From JBJKPP01 sp046706145 (GTDB lineage Bacteria; Bacteroidota; Ignavibacteria; Ignavibacteriales; Ignavibacteriaceae), in NCBI GenBank assembly GCA_046706145.1, contig JBJKPP010000235.1, positions 1 to 19,382 of the forward strand: a stretch of 19,382 nucleotides of DNA, read 5' to 3'. The position numbers were made by a program, and so were the translations under genes. Below are positions 1 to 7,834 of the stretch, piece by piece (the first letter of the stretch is position 1; every line of letters begins with the position of its first letter). The notes beneath the pieces are model-generated. The model did not search any database, had not been told where the DNA came from, and was given only the letters and a program-made list of their open reading frames with translations.

Positions 1-401
1 TTCAAAGTAACGAAAAGTTATTATTATTTTCTGAAGTGTACTATTAAGCACTCTGTTTGAATCTAAAGGAATAAAGATCTTTACAAGAATGAACCGGAAA
101 GCCGCTGCAAACTCAGTTGCCTCAATAAGAATAAATACCCAAGCCTTATGTTGCAACTTAATTTTTTCACACCGTCAACAGTATTATTTGCCGTTTAACA
201 TAAACCTATTGAAAATATTCCTTTTTTAGATTACGTTTCATTCAAGGGTTTAGGGAAGCTATATGCGATTCCATTTTATTCATCACTACAAAGACCAAAG
301 AGAATGATGACCTTGATTTTATTAGTTAAGCTTATATGGAGTATATGAAAAGGACAAAGATGTTTGTTTACTTTGTTCTTTAAAAAGTTTGCTTAAATGA
401 A

Positions 402-556
402 GGGTGACTTAAGCCGCCCCTACTATCTATGTTGTATAGTAAATACTGAATGTTTAAAGGAATATTTTGCAGGATACTCACCTGATAAACTAATCCTGCA
501 GAGGGGAGTGGGGATTCGCTATGACAGGACAAGTAGGGACAACTCATGAGTTGTCC
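402..556. repeat. Cluster of four inverted repeats (REP-like palindromes)
   Basis: Four inverted repeats lie within 155 bases. 402-419 is an imperfect palindrome centred on CTTAAG, with GGG/CCC ends. TACTAT at 421-426 pairs with ATAGTA at 436-441. TGCAGGAT at 468-475 pairs with ATCCTGCA at 493-500. 537-556 is a perfect 20-base palindrome centred on CTCATGAG. The first and last share a plan: a run of G, an AC(T) step, a short self-complementary core, then the complement. This is the look of short palindromic intergenic repeats found in many copies in some bacterial genomes. No T-run follows, so a simple terminator is unlikely. Membership of a dispersed family is inferred, since only one cluster lies in this window. 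Confidence 0.5.
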
Positions 557-767
557 TATAAAATGCTTGTAATGCCGGAATAGTATAACAATTAATTCCA
601 CTCATCATAATAATAAACAGCAGCATGTCTGTTTTTATAAATAAGACAGTAAATGCAGTTAGACTTCATGTTTTGAGAAGACAAGAACAGCCTTGCAGTT
701 TATCTTCGCATCCAAATTTAGGCAAAATAAAACTTACTATCACATCAGCAGTAAGATTCAAAATAAA

Positions 768-773
768 AGGGGA
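768..773 (+). promoter_or_regulatory. Ribosome binding site of the serine hydrolase gene
   Basis: AGGGGA lies 5 bases before the ATG at 779. It is a clear Shine-Dalgarno site and supports that start. Confidence 0.7.
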
Positions 774-778
774 TTGAT

Positions 779-1942
779 ATGAAAAAGTATATTATAATCA
801 TATCAGCAGCACTTTTAATTTCAATAATATCATTTTCTTGTGAGGAAATGATATTAGGCCCTGATGGTTCTAAGCCTCCCTTACCGGCCAAACATGGTTC
901 TAGGTTTGCAACTATACTTGATTCTTTGAGATATGCTATGGATCTTCCTGCGCTTGCAGCGGCAATTGTAACTGATACGGGGATAATTGAAGCTCAAGTA
1001 ATTGGATGTAGGCGTTACGGCGGTCCTATGAATGTTACTATTGATGATGAGTTTCATCTCGGTTCAGATGGAAAAGCTTTTACCGCTGTGCTTATGGGAG
1101 TGCTTGTTGATGATGGTTTAGTTGATTGGAGTACAACGCTTTCAGAAATCTTTCCCGAATATAAAAACTCAATGAGATCTGAATATGAGGATGTTACTGT
1201 TAAGGAAATTCTTTCACACAGCGCCGGATTTACGCGCAGTGCCGACTTCAGCATAATGAAAAAATCTTCACCGAGGGAAAGAAGAGTTGAAGGTTTAGTA
1301 TGGGCCCTGAATCAGCCGCCTGTTCAGCAAAAGGGAGAATTTCTCTACAGCAACTTGGGATATCTAATTGCAGGTGCAATAATTGAAAAATTAACCAATC
1401 AGGATTATGAGACGCTAATGATGGAACGTGTCTTAAAACCATTGGATATTACATCCGCTGGTTTCGGGGTAATGGGAACCGAAGGCGAAGAAGATCAGCC
1501 GCTGCAGCATACACCAAATCATTCGCTAATAATTGCTACGCCCGATGCGGGACTCGATCCAAGTTACAATCCGGCGGGCGGTCTGCACATGTCAATAAGA
1601 GACTGGGGAAAATATATCCAATGGGCTCTTACGGTTGAAGCAGGGCGTCATCAAAATCTGCTTAAAGATGAAACCGCACGTACTCTTTTTGCTCCTGCAG
1701 TATCCATCGGGAATGGTGCTTTTTATGCTTTCGGCTGGGGAGGAGCGAATTATGAAGCGTGGGCTGGCGGAAAAACTTTAAGTCATTCCGGCAGCAATGG
1801 GTATAATTATGCCGATGCATATTTGCTTGTTGCAAAGCATTTCGGTGTTATTACTATGACAAACCAGGGCGCTGTGGGAGATGAATGGCTTTTAGGCCCG
1901 GCGACTTTTCGGATGATTAACTTTAAGTTATATGGGAATTAA
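779..1942 (+). CDS. Lipoprotein serine hydrolase, beta-lactamase/class C PBP-like
   Basis: A 387-residue exported serine hydrolase of the beta-lactamase (class C)/D-alanyl-D-alanine carboxypeptidase/esterase superfamily. Three superfamily motifs are present: SxxK as S96-D-G-K99 (nucleophile Ser96), YxN as Y190-S-N192, and an HSG triad at 336-338 in place of KTG, as in esterase-like members. The N-terminus is a hydrophobic signal ending ISFSC, so Cys21 is probably lipidated; the position -3 residue is Ser and not Leu, which is relaxed but common in Bacteroidota-type lipoproteins. Two acidic residues follow the Cys. The substrate cannot be told from sequence: peptidoglycan peptide, ester or beta-lactam are all possible. 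It is the first gene of a probable four-gene operon. The motifs make the fold call firm; the substrate is open. Confidence 0.88.
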   Translation: MKKYIIIISAALLISIISFSCEEMILGPDGSKPPLPAKHGSRFATILDSLRYAMDLPALAAAIVTDTGIIEAQVIGCRRYGGPMNVTIDDEFHLGSDGKAFTAVLMGVLVDDGLVDWSTTLSEIFPEYKNSMRSEYEDVTVKEILSHSAGFTRSADFSIMKKSSPRERRVEGLVWALNQPPVQQKGEFLYSNLGYLIAGAIIEKLTNQDYETLMMERVLKPLDITSAGFGVMGTEGEEDQPLQHTPNHSLIIATPDAGLDPSYNPAGGLHMSIRDWGKYIQWALTVEAGRHQNLLKDETARTLFAPAVSIGNGAFYAFGWGGANYEAWAGGKTLSHSGSNGYNYADAYLLVAKHFGVITMTNQGAVGDEWLLGPATFRMINFKLYGN

Positions 1943-1958
1943 AAACAAAGTGGATTTT

Positions 1959-2795
1959 ATGAAGACTTTCTTTTTTATTTATTTTCTTATAACAGTATTC
2001 GTTACTCCAATATTTCCCCAGAGGGATTCTTTGGTGCTTCCACAGGAACCAGCAAGTTCGCTAATATTAAGAGCAGGTTTGAATGATTATCATCTCCTGG
2101 ATAAGTATCTTTCTCCGTTTATTTATAATGGTATAATTTTCGTTTCTGATTTGTCGTTTCAGGTAAAGGGAAAAAACAGCGATCATACGGTTAAATTACT
2201 ATTTAGTACGGGCAAAATTTCTTCAAATGATCAACCCGGACATATTTCTCCCTACATTGGATATATTTCATATGCTTATACCCACGCAATTGATTCCTGG
2301 AATGTTTTCGGTGAACCACTTCAATTCAATATTGGTGCAGGCTTATCGAGTTTTTTTGAATATTTAACTTTAAGAACCGATAGCAAGACAACAAATTCAA
2401 TTTATTATGATGATTCATGGTATGTTTCTCATGCAATTAATCTTCATCTTTATGGAAAATATAATTTAGATGAACAGAGGAGCGTTTCACTTTTAATTAC
2501 TACACCAATTATCCGTCTTATAACCAGACCCTCAAATGGTCATTACTTTAATCAGGCTAATACGGAGATTATAGATGAAAACAAGTTGAAAATTCTATCA
2601 GGCGGCAGATTAGAATTTTTGTGGGATAATCTTGTTCTTCTTACTGAGATTAAATATCAGACTCCAATTAGTGATCGGTTTAATTTTCATACGGAATATA
2701 TTTTTGGTTATGCATCATCAGATAAACCGGCTTCTTTGCTTTCTTTAGGTACGTATATGAATAATTTCCTTGTTGGTATTGAATGTATGTTCTGA
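1959..2795 (+). CDS. Secreted outer-membrane-like beta protein, unknown function
   Basis: A 278-residue protein of unknown function. I prefer the ATG at 1959 over the one at 1932. The later start puts a normal signal peptide (MKTFFFIYFL... ending PIFPQ, cut near residue 20) right at the N-terminus and leaves 16 bases after the preceding stop; the earlier start adds nine mostly polar residues and overlaps that gene. The mature part is rich in alternating polar and hydrophobic stretches with many aromatic residues (YIGYISYAY, FNIGAGLSSFF), has no obvious catalytic motif, and ends in Phe (GIECMF), as many outer-membrane beta-barrels do. A small barrel is therefore likely but inferred. It follows the lipoprotein hydrolase closely and is probably co-transcribed with it. 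Confidence 0.7.
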   Translation: MKTFFFIYFLITVFVTPIFPQRDSLVLPQEPASSLILRAGLNDYHLLDKYLSPFIYNGIIFVSDLSFQVKGKNSDHTVKLLFSTGKISSNDQPGHISPYIGYISYAYTHAIDSWNVFGEPLQFNIGAGLSSFFEYLTLRTDSKTTNSIYYDDSWYVSHAINLHLYGKYNLDEQRSVSLLITTPIIRLITRPSNGHYFNQANTEIIDENKLKILSGGRLEFLWDNLVLLTEIKYQTPISDRFNFHTEYIFGYASSDKPASLLSLGTYMNNFLVGIECMF

Positions 2796-2892
2796 TAATG
2801 CAATGTGCTTAACCTAAGTTTATTATAAAAAAGAGGAAAAGATCATTAAAATGCTTGTAGATTTATTCATAAAAAAGTGGGGTGAATAAAGC

Positions 2893-3351
2893 ATGTATTT
2901 CTTAATAGTTGTGTTGTTGATGTTTGTATTCCCTTTGGTTTCCATAATTGTGGAATTACTTTCAGGTAGTTCTTCAAGTTATGTTTTCTTAGTTGGGAAG
3001 TGGTTTGTTTTTTGGGCTGCAGGTATAAGACTGTTTACAGCCGGTTTACGTCAAATATTACAGCCGCAATTTACTGCTAATAAAATAATTGGGGTAAATG
3101 ATGAAAGTTCTCTGATCTTTGTAAAAGAGTTAGGATTTGCAAATTCGTCAATTGGATTATTAGGTATTTTAACTATTTTCTTTATTCAATGGATAACGCC
3201 TGGTGCTATAGCAGGCGGTTTGTTTTTAGGATTGGCGGGAATTAACCATGTGTTCAGGAAAGGGAAAAATAATCTTGAGAAAGTAGTAACGTTTACAAAC
3301 CTTTTTGTATTCTTTGTACTTATTGTATTTGTATTTAGTAATACTATTTAG
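2893..3351 (+). CDS. Small integral membrane protein, DUF6790-like
   Basis: A 152-residue hydrophobic protein with about five membrane segments: residues 2-22, 29-55, two between 83 and 118, and 130-149. The KWFVFWAAGIRLFTAGLRQI stretch followed by QPQFTA, and the later glycine-rich FLGLAGINH, resemble the uncharacterised DUF6790 membrane family as I remember it; that match is from memory and not verified. A GGGGTG sequence lies about 9 bases before the ATG and can serve as ribosome binding site. It lies 97 bases after the previous gene and 12 before the methyltransferase, so it is probably part of the same transcript. Function is unknown. Confidence 0.72.
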   Translation: MYFLIVVLLMFVFPLVSIIVELLSGSSSSYVFLVGKWFVFWAAGIRLFTAGLRQILQPQFTANKIIGVNDESSLIFVKELGFANSSIGLLGILTIFFIQWITPGAIAGGLFLGLAGINHVFRKGKNNLEKVVTFTNLFVFFVLIVFVFSNTI

Positions 3352-3355
3352 GGAG
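3352..3355 (+). promoter_or_regulatory. Ribosome binding site of the methyltransferase gene
   Basis: GGAG sits directly after the stop codon of the preceding gene and 8 bases before the ATG at 3364. This supports translation of the two genes from one message. Confidence 0.6.
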
Positions 3356-3363
3356 TTCTTAAT

Positions 3364-4182
3364 ATGTATGACAAAATCAAGGTTGAACTGCAAAATGTTC
3401 AAATTACTTTACTCCTTCCGCTGTGGGGACGTGCAATAGAAACAAGAAAGGAAAAGCCTTTACTAATAGATAATACTGCGGTTCAGATAATAGAACAGAT
3501 TGATTACGATTTCGATAAAATTGCTAAAAATATTCATCCCATTAGTCAGTTTGAATGGATAGCTCGAAGCATTCATATAGACAGAACAATAAAGGGATTC
3601 TTGAATAATTATCCGAAGGCCACAATAGTAAACATTGGATGCGGCTTAGATACTACTTTTAGCCGAATAGACAATGGGGAACTATTTTGGTATGATCTTG
3701 ATTTGCCTGATGTCATTGATCTAAGAAGACAATTTATTCCCGAAAGTGACAGAAGGAGATTTATCCCTTGCTCATTCCTTGACGTAAGTTGGTTTGATCA
3801 GATACATATAGAAGAAAATGTTATGTTCGTTGCAGCCGGTATTCTTTATTATTTTGAAGAAGACCAGATGAAAGAAATATTTAGTAAGATGAGTTCCTTT
3901 TTTCCTAGGGCTGAAATTATTTTCGATGCTGCCTCATCATTTGGTATTAAAACAGCAAACAAAAAAGTTATAGAGAGCAGTGGTCTGGATGAAAAATCCT
4001 ACTTAAAATGGGGGTTGGACTCTGCAATAGAAATACCCAAATGGAACAATAATATAGAACTGGTAGAAGAATACCTTATGTTCAAAAAAATGATGAAAGG
4101 GCAGAACTTTAGAAATAAAATTACAGCCATGATATCTGATCATTATAAAATAATGTATATGGTGCACTTGAGGTTTAGATAA
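3364..4182 (+). CDS. SAM-dependent methyltransferase, leucine carboxyl methyltransferase (LCM/TcmP-type) family
   Basis: A 272-residue class I S-adenosylmethionine-dependent methyltransferase. Motif I is VNIGCGLDTTFSR (residues 89-101), the glycine-rich SAM loop with the GCGLDT signature of the leucine carboxyl methyltransferase family, which includes PPM1/LCMT and the polyketide O-methyltransferase TcmP. D111 and D113 in WYDLDLPDVIDL form the acidic loop and family signature, and FVAAGILYYFEEDQ (155-168) is the post-motif segment. Length fits the short bacterial members. There is no signal peptide, so it is cytosolic. Substrate is unknown; bacterial members usually O-methylate small molecules. 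It is the last of four plus-strand genes and ends 84 bases from a convergent gene. A weak hairpin spans its stop codon, with no T-run after it. Confidence 0.85.
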   Translation: MYDKIKVELQNVQITLLLPLWGRAIETRKEKPLLIDNTAVQIIEQIDYDFDKIAKNIHPISQFEWIARSIHIDRTIKGFLNNYPKATIVNIGCGLDTTFSRIDNGELFWYDLDLPDVIDLRRQFIPESDRRRFIPCSFLDVSWFDQIHIEENVMFVAAGILYYFEEDQMKEIFSKMSSFFPRAEIIFDAASSFGIKTANKKVIESSGLDEKSYLKWGLDSAIEIPKWNNNIELVEEYLMFKKMMKGQNFRNKITAMISDHYKIMYMVHLRFR

Positions 4183-4266
4183 GGGGACGAAACCCTCAGA
4201 ACTGAAATGAATAAGTTTCAACAAATTTAGACTAACAAGCACATTGCAAAAATAATAAATTGGACT

Positions 4267-5625
4267 CTACTTATAATACACCAAATATTCCCAGGGTTTT
4301 AACTTGAGAGAAATTTCTTTTCCTAGCTTCACATTCTTGCCTGAAAATAGTTCAGTGTAATCACCGGCTGTTTCTTCAGAATTAATTTTTACGTTAGTAT
4401 TATTTTTTGATAGGTTAAAAATTGCAACAACTTTGTTTCCATCCTTTTCGCGATAAAAAGCAAAAATATTGTCATCAACATTGATGGGCATTATATGCAT
4501 TTCTCCCCCGGCAACACCGTTCCATAAAGCTTCGTTTTTCAATTTTAAATGGACAAGTTGTGTATATATTTCTCTGAAGTCACTCTTTTTCCAGTCTATT
4601 GTATCTTTATCGAAGAATCGTAAACTCTTGTTCATACCGGCTTCTTGTCCGCTGTAAATTAATGGCATGCCACTTACCACACCGCAAAATACCGCAAAAG
4701 TTTTTGCTGCCTTGCCGTATCTTTCGAATACACTCCCGTTCCAGCTATTCTCATCGTGATTAGAAGTGAAGACCATTCTATAAGCATCGGGATTATATTC
4801 CTGTTCCTCTTCCTTAAAATAGTTATCTAATTTAAGAACATTTGACTTTCCTTGCGCGATTTCTTTTGTGATGTTATGCAGTTTCCATGAGTAGGTCATA
4901 TCAAAGGCATGTTTGTGAAACCCTGTGCCTTCAGCCTCTGCCAACATAAACACCGGTTTTATCTTATCGAGTTCAATTCTGGCAAAATTCCAGAAAGATA
5001 TAGGAACCATTCCTGCAACATCGCACCTGAAACCATCAACATTACATTCCTTAATCCAGTATTCCATAGAATTTTCCATATAAATCCATAAGTGGGGATT
5101 ATTATAATTTAAAGCAATAACATCAGACCAGCTAGTATCTGGTGCAACGAAATTTCCTGCGGAATTTTTTTTGTAATAATCAGGATGTGTTTTTGTGAGG
5201 ACGTTGTCCCATGAGGTATGATTTGCGACCCAGTCGATTATAACTTTCATTCCCAGTTTGTGGGCACTACTTACAAGATGTTTTAAATCTGCTAAAGTTC
5301 CGAACTCAGGATTGACTGCCCTATAATTTTCAACAGAATAATAGCTGCCAAGAGTTCCTTTCCTGTTCTTTTTACCAATAGGATTTATCGGCATTAACCA
5401 GAGAATCTTAACGCCTAATGCATTTAATTCTGTGAGATGTTTTTCAAATGCTTTGAACGTTCCTTGCGGAGTATATTGCCTTGTGTTTACCTCGTAGATA
5501 GTTGCATTTTTGCTCCATTCCGGATGTACAACAGTAGTTTCTTTCTGAGAGAAAGAGGTAGGTGCAAGAGAAATTGAAAAGAACAGTAAGGCAATAAAGG
5601 ACCTGAATAATTTTCTGGAAAACAT
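4267..5625 (-). CDS. Exported alpha-amylase-family glycosidase (GH13)
   Basis: A 452-residue GH13 hydrolase acting on alpha-glucans or maltooligosaccharides. A signal peptide (residues 1 to about 26, ending TSFSQ) sends it to the periplasm or beyond. All four GH13 regions are intact: region I D131-WVA-N135-H136, region II GFRCD with nucleophile D202, region III LAEAEG with acid/base probably E230, and region IV SNHDE with transition-state stabiliser D291. A short C-terminal beta domain (about 370-452) follows the barrel. There is no T9SS tail, unlike the large amylase at 7835, so a periplasmic oligosaccharide-trimming role is likely (inference). It starts back-to-back with the sugar symporter at 5791 across a 165-base shared control region. 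AGGAG at 5634-5638 (complement strand) is 8 bases before the ATG. The exact GH13 subfamily, such as alpha-amylase or maltodextrinase, cannot be set by eye. Confidence 0.92.
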   Translation of the reverse strand: MFSRKLFRSFIALLFFSISLAPTSFSQKETTVVHPEWSKNATIYEVNTRQYTPQGTFKAFEKHLTELNALGVKILWLMPINPIGKKNRKGTLGSYYSVENYRAVNPEFGTLADLKHLVSSAHKLGMKVIIDWVANHTSWDNVLTKTHPDYYKKNSAGNFVAPDTSWSDVIALNYNNPHLWIYMENSMEYWIKECNVDGFRCDVAGMVPISFWNFARIELDKIKPVFMLAEAEGTGFHKHAFDMTYSWKLHNITKEIAQGKSNVLKLDNYFKEEEQEYNPDAYRMVFTSNHDENSWNGSVFERYGKAAKTFAVFCGVVSGMPLIYSGQEAGMNKSLRFFDKDTIDWKKSDFREIYTQLVHLKLKNEALWNGVAGGEMHIMPINVDDNIFAFYREKDGNKVVAIFNLSKNNTNVKINSEETAGDYTELFSGKNVKLGKEISLKLKPWEYLVYYK

Positions 5626-5790
5626 AAAAACAACTCCTGTATAATGAAAATAAATATAACTATGAAATATTAATTATATACCTACCCGAATGTGTGGTTA
5701 TTCAGTCAAAGTGTAATTCGATTAAGAAATTTTATTATATTCTTCGCCGTAATTCTTAACCGGTTTGTGAATAAAAGAAGGAGCCTTTCA
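5626..5790. promoter_or_regulatory. Divergent control region between the small GH13 gene and the symporter
   Basis: These 165 bases separate two genes transcribed away from each other and must hold both promoters. The middle is very AT-rich (5641-5680). AACCGGTT at 5758-5765 is an 8-base palindrome close to the symporter start and could be an operator half of some kind; this is weak. AGGAG (complement, 5634-5638) and AAGGAG (5778-5783) are the ribosome binding sites of the two genes. No -35/-10 pair was clear enough to call. Confidence 0.5.
5778..5783 (+). promoter_or_regulatory. Ribosome binding site that fixes the symporter start
   Basis: AAGGAG, 7 bases before the ATG at 5791. It argues for that start over the in-frame GTG at 5692, which has no such site. 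Confidence 0.75.
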
Positions 5791-7311
5791 ATGAACAAAC
5801 CACGTCTCAGCTTTTGGCAAATCTGGAATATGAGTTTTGGATTTTTAGGAATTCAATTTGGTTTTGCTTTGCAGAATGCAAATGTTAGTAGAATTTTTGA
5901 AACGCTCGGTGCAAAGATTGATGACATTCCAATTCTATGGATTGCTGCTCCGGTTACAGGTCTAATTGTTCAGCCTATAATAGGACATATGAGCGATAAA
6001 ACATGGGGGAGACTTGGAAGGAGAAGACCATACTTTTTGGCCGGTGCAATACTCGCCTCATGTGCTCTATTTATAATGCCTAATTCTCCTATTCTCTGGA
6101 TTGCAGCAGGAATGTTGTGGATAATGGATGCGTCAATAAATATTTCGATGGAACCATTTCGTGCTTTTGTAGGTGATATGCTTCCTTCTGAACAGAGAAC
6201 CATTGGCTTCTCAATGCAGAGTTTTTTTATCGGGATTGGAGCAATCATTGCATCTGCTTTGCCTTATATGACGACGAACTGGTTTGGAGTCTCTAACACA
6301 GCGGCTGCGGGTGAGATTCCCGAATCTGTAAAGCTTTCTTTCTATATAGGAGGAGCAGTTTTCCTAGCCGCCGTCTTATGGACTGTCTTTACTACAAGAG
6401 AATACTCACCAGAGGAACTGAAAAAATATTCGGAGCATGAAAGCAATTCAAAAGATGAAAAAGTTAATGTAAAAAGAACAGAGAATGTATCATCAAAAAA
6501 ATTTTATAAAGTTGGGGCAGTATGGACGTTGATTGGTGTTGTGGGTTCTGCTGTACTGTTCTTTGTATTAAAAGAAACTGATTATGGTTTGTATGTATTA
6601 TTTGTTGGTTCGATTATCTTCGGTATACTTCAACTCTTAGTTGGAGGTATAACAAACGGTGGTAAGACAGAAGGTGGTTTCGTTGTAGTCTTCAATGATT
6701 TTTTCAAGATGCCGACCACTATGAGGCAGCTTGCGATAGTACAGTTCTTTTCCTGGTTTGCATTATTTGCAATGTGGATTTACACTACACCTGCAGTTAC
6801 ACATCATATTTATGGCGCTACCGATCCTACAACAGAATTATACAACAAAGGTGCAGATTGGGTCGGAGTTCTAATGGCTGTGTACAATGGATTTGCTGCT
6901 GTAATGGCTTTTGTTCTTGTTTGGCTTGCGAAGAAAACAAATAGAAAAACCGTTCACATGATAAGTCTTGTTATTGGAGGACTTTCATTTCTTTCTTTTT
7001 ATGTTATTAAAGACCCGCAGCTTTTACTTATTTCTGAATTGGGAATTGGTTTAGCCTGGGCTTCTATTCTTGCTATGCCTTATGCAATTTTAGCAGGCTC
7101 GCTTCCACCGGAGAAAATGGGAGTGTACATGGGAATTTTTAATTTCTTTATTGTTATTCCACAAATAACTGCCGCTGCAATTCTTGGGTGGTTTGTAAAA
7201 AATCTTTTTGGTGATGATGCTATTTATGCTCTGCTTTTAGGAGGTTTCTCAATGATACTCGCAGGCATATTAGTAATGTTTGTTAAAGATGTAGATGAAG
7301 CCACTGGATAA
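5791..7311 (+). CDS. MFS sugar:cation symporter, GPH / SLC45 (sucrose-maltose) type
   Basis: A 506-residue inner-membrane transporter with about 12 membrane helices. The opening FGFLGIQFGFALQNANVSRIFETLGA (about residues 16-41) is highly typical of bacterial maltose/sucrose-type GPH and SLC45-like carriers. The loop after helix 2 has the major-facilitator motif GHMSDKTWGRLGRRRP (65-80), and a charged cytoplasmic loop (about 203-240) separates the two halves. The likely job is proton- or sodium-driven uptake of maltose or maltooligosaccharides made by the neighbouring GH13 enzymes; the exact sugar is inferred from context. The frame extends back to a GTG at 5692, but the 33 extra residues lack a ribosome binding site, whereas the ATG at 5791 has AAGGAG. 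It is divergent from the small GH13 gene. Confidence 0.9.
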   Translation: MNKPRLSFWQIWNMSFGFLGIQFGFALQNANVSRIFETLGAKIDDIPILWIAAPVTGLIVQPIIGHMSDKTWGRLGRRRPYFLAGAILASCALFIMPNSPILWIAAGMLWIMDASINISMEPFRAFVGDMLPSEQRTIGFSMQSFFIGIGAIIASALPYMTTNWFGVSNTAAAGEIPESVKLSFYIGGAVFLAAVLWTVFTTREYSPEELKKYSEHESNSKDEKVNVKRTENVSSKKFYKVGAVWTLIGVVGSAVLFFVLKETDYGLYVLFVGSIIFGILQLLVGGITNGGKTEGGFVVVFNDFFKMPTTMRQLAIVQFFSWFALFAMWIYTTPAVTHHIYGATDPTTELYNKGADWVGVLMAVYNGFAAVMAFVLVWLAKKTNRKTVHMISLVIGGLSFLSFYVIKDPQLLLISELGIGLAWASILAMPYAILAGSLPPEKMGVYMGIFNFFIVIPQITAAAILGWFVKNLFGDDAIYALLLGGFSMILAGILVMFVKDVDEATG

Positions 7312-7834
7312 TTTTACGTTGGAAGCGTTATACTTTAACCATATCTGTCCAAAGTAAACTCTAGTTACGCGCCTTAAAAGAATTGTGTATAAAAATTTCG
7401 TGGAGTATAGCGTGAAAAAAGAAAATCTGTTTGAGGGAGCCAAGCGACTGAGTCATTTTCTTTTAGCGAAACGGAATGAAATTTTAGCAATTCTTTTTCA
7501 GCGCATGTTTCTTTTGGTACTTTTCTTACGTTAAGAAAAGTACACTGAAAAATGTTAGATAAATGTTCAAAAAATATACTTACAAATGTCTACAGGGATA
7601 CAATCATCCCAAATAAATCTTTGTTTAATAAAATTATTTGGATACCACTAGCCGGAACAGCATAACAAGTAAGATATAAAGAATATCAAAATATAACTTT
7701 GAAAAGAATTCAATATACAATTGAATAATTTCGTTTACTAAATAACCCACATGTTTGGGGAGTATTTTATTTCTAATAATTATTCTATTTTTAATCAGTT
7801 TTTAATTACTACGATTACAATTTAAGAACCTGTA
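7312..7834. other. 523-base spacer between the symporter and the large amylase
   Basis: No gene is visible. The middle (about 7414-7553) holds a candidate dispersed repeat with a strong hairpin at 7517-7543, described separately. A second small hairpin, ATTCAAT (7708-7714) with ATTGAAT (7720-7726), lies closer to the amylase. The final 100 bases are very AT-rich and probably contain the amylase promoter. No Shine-Dalgarno site is visible before the amylase ATG. Confidence 0.55.
7494..7552. repeat. Perfect 12-bp inverted repeat within a larger hairpin element
   Basis: GTACTTTTCTTA (7517-7528) and TAAGAAAAGTAC (7532-7543) are perfect complements around a 3-base CGT loop. Outside them, TTTTTCAG (7494-7501) can pair with CTGAAAAA (7545-7552), giving a longer stem with a one-sided bulge. 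The preceding stretch from about 7428 (gtttgagggagccaagcga, then ttagcgaaacggaatgaaat) resembles intergenic repeat tracts I recall from Bacteroidota/Ignavibacteria genomes; this is from memory. It lies about 200 bases after the symporter stop and lacks a T-run after the stem, so it is not an obvious terminator for that gene. Confidence 0.55.

Larger units (their letters stand above)
1..778. other. Long non-coding stretch before the serine hydrolase operon
   Basis: I see no convincing gene on either strand. The only open frame of note is a 73-codon minus-strand frame at 380-601, which runs through a group of palindromes and has no recognisable protein character. The stretch holds the palindrome cluster at 402-556, described separately. 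Its last 100 bases must contain the promoter of the downstream operon, but I could not pick out convincing promoter boxes. The left part (1-400) is AT-rich and shows nothing I can name. Confidence 0.6.

Noticed and set aside
402..556. CRISPR array
   Set aside because: The palindromes differ from each other and are not evenly spaced identical repeats with unique spacers; no cas gene is present in the window.
380..601. 73-codon minus-strand open frame
   Set aside because: It runs across four palindromes, has no recognisable domain and no support from neighbours; palindromic non-coding DNA explains the stretch better.
1932..1958. Earlier ATG for the outer-membrane-like protein
   Set aside because: It overlaps the preceding gene and puts nine mostly polar residues before a normal signal peptide; ATG 1959 fits better.
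2851..2889. 12-codon ORF (MLVDLFIKKWGE) between the barrel-like and membrane protein genes
   Set aside because: Too short to separate from chance; the upstream AGAGGA is 13 bases away, outside the usual spacing.
4169..4198. Hairpin TGAGGTTT / AAACCCTCA across the methyltransferase stop codon as a terminator
   Set aside because: The stem has a bulged base, the stop codon is in its loop, and no T-run follows on either strand.
5692..5790. N-terminal extension of the symporter from a GTG
   Set aside because: No Shine-Dalgarno site before the GTG, and the 33 added residues precede a family-typical N-terminus that has AAGGAG at the right distance from ATG 5791.
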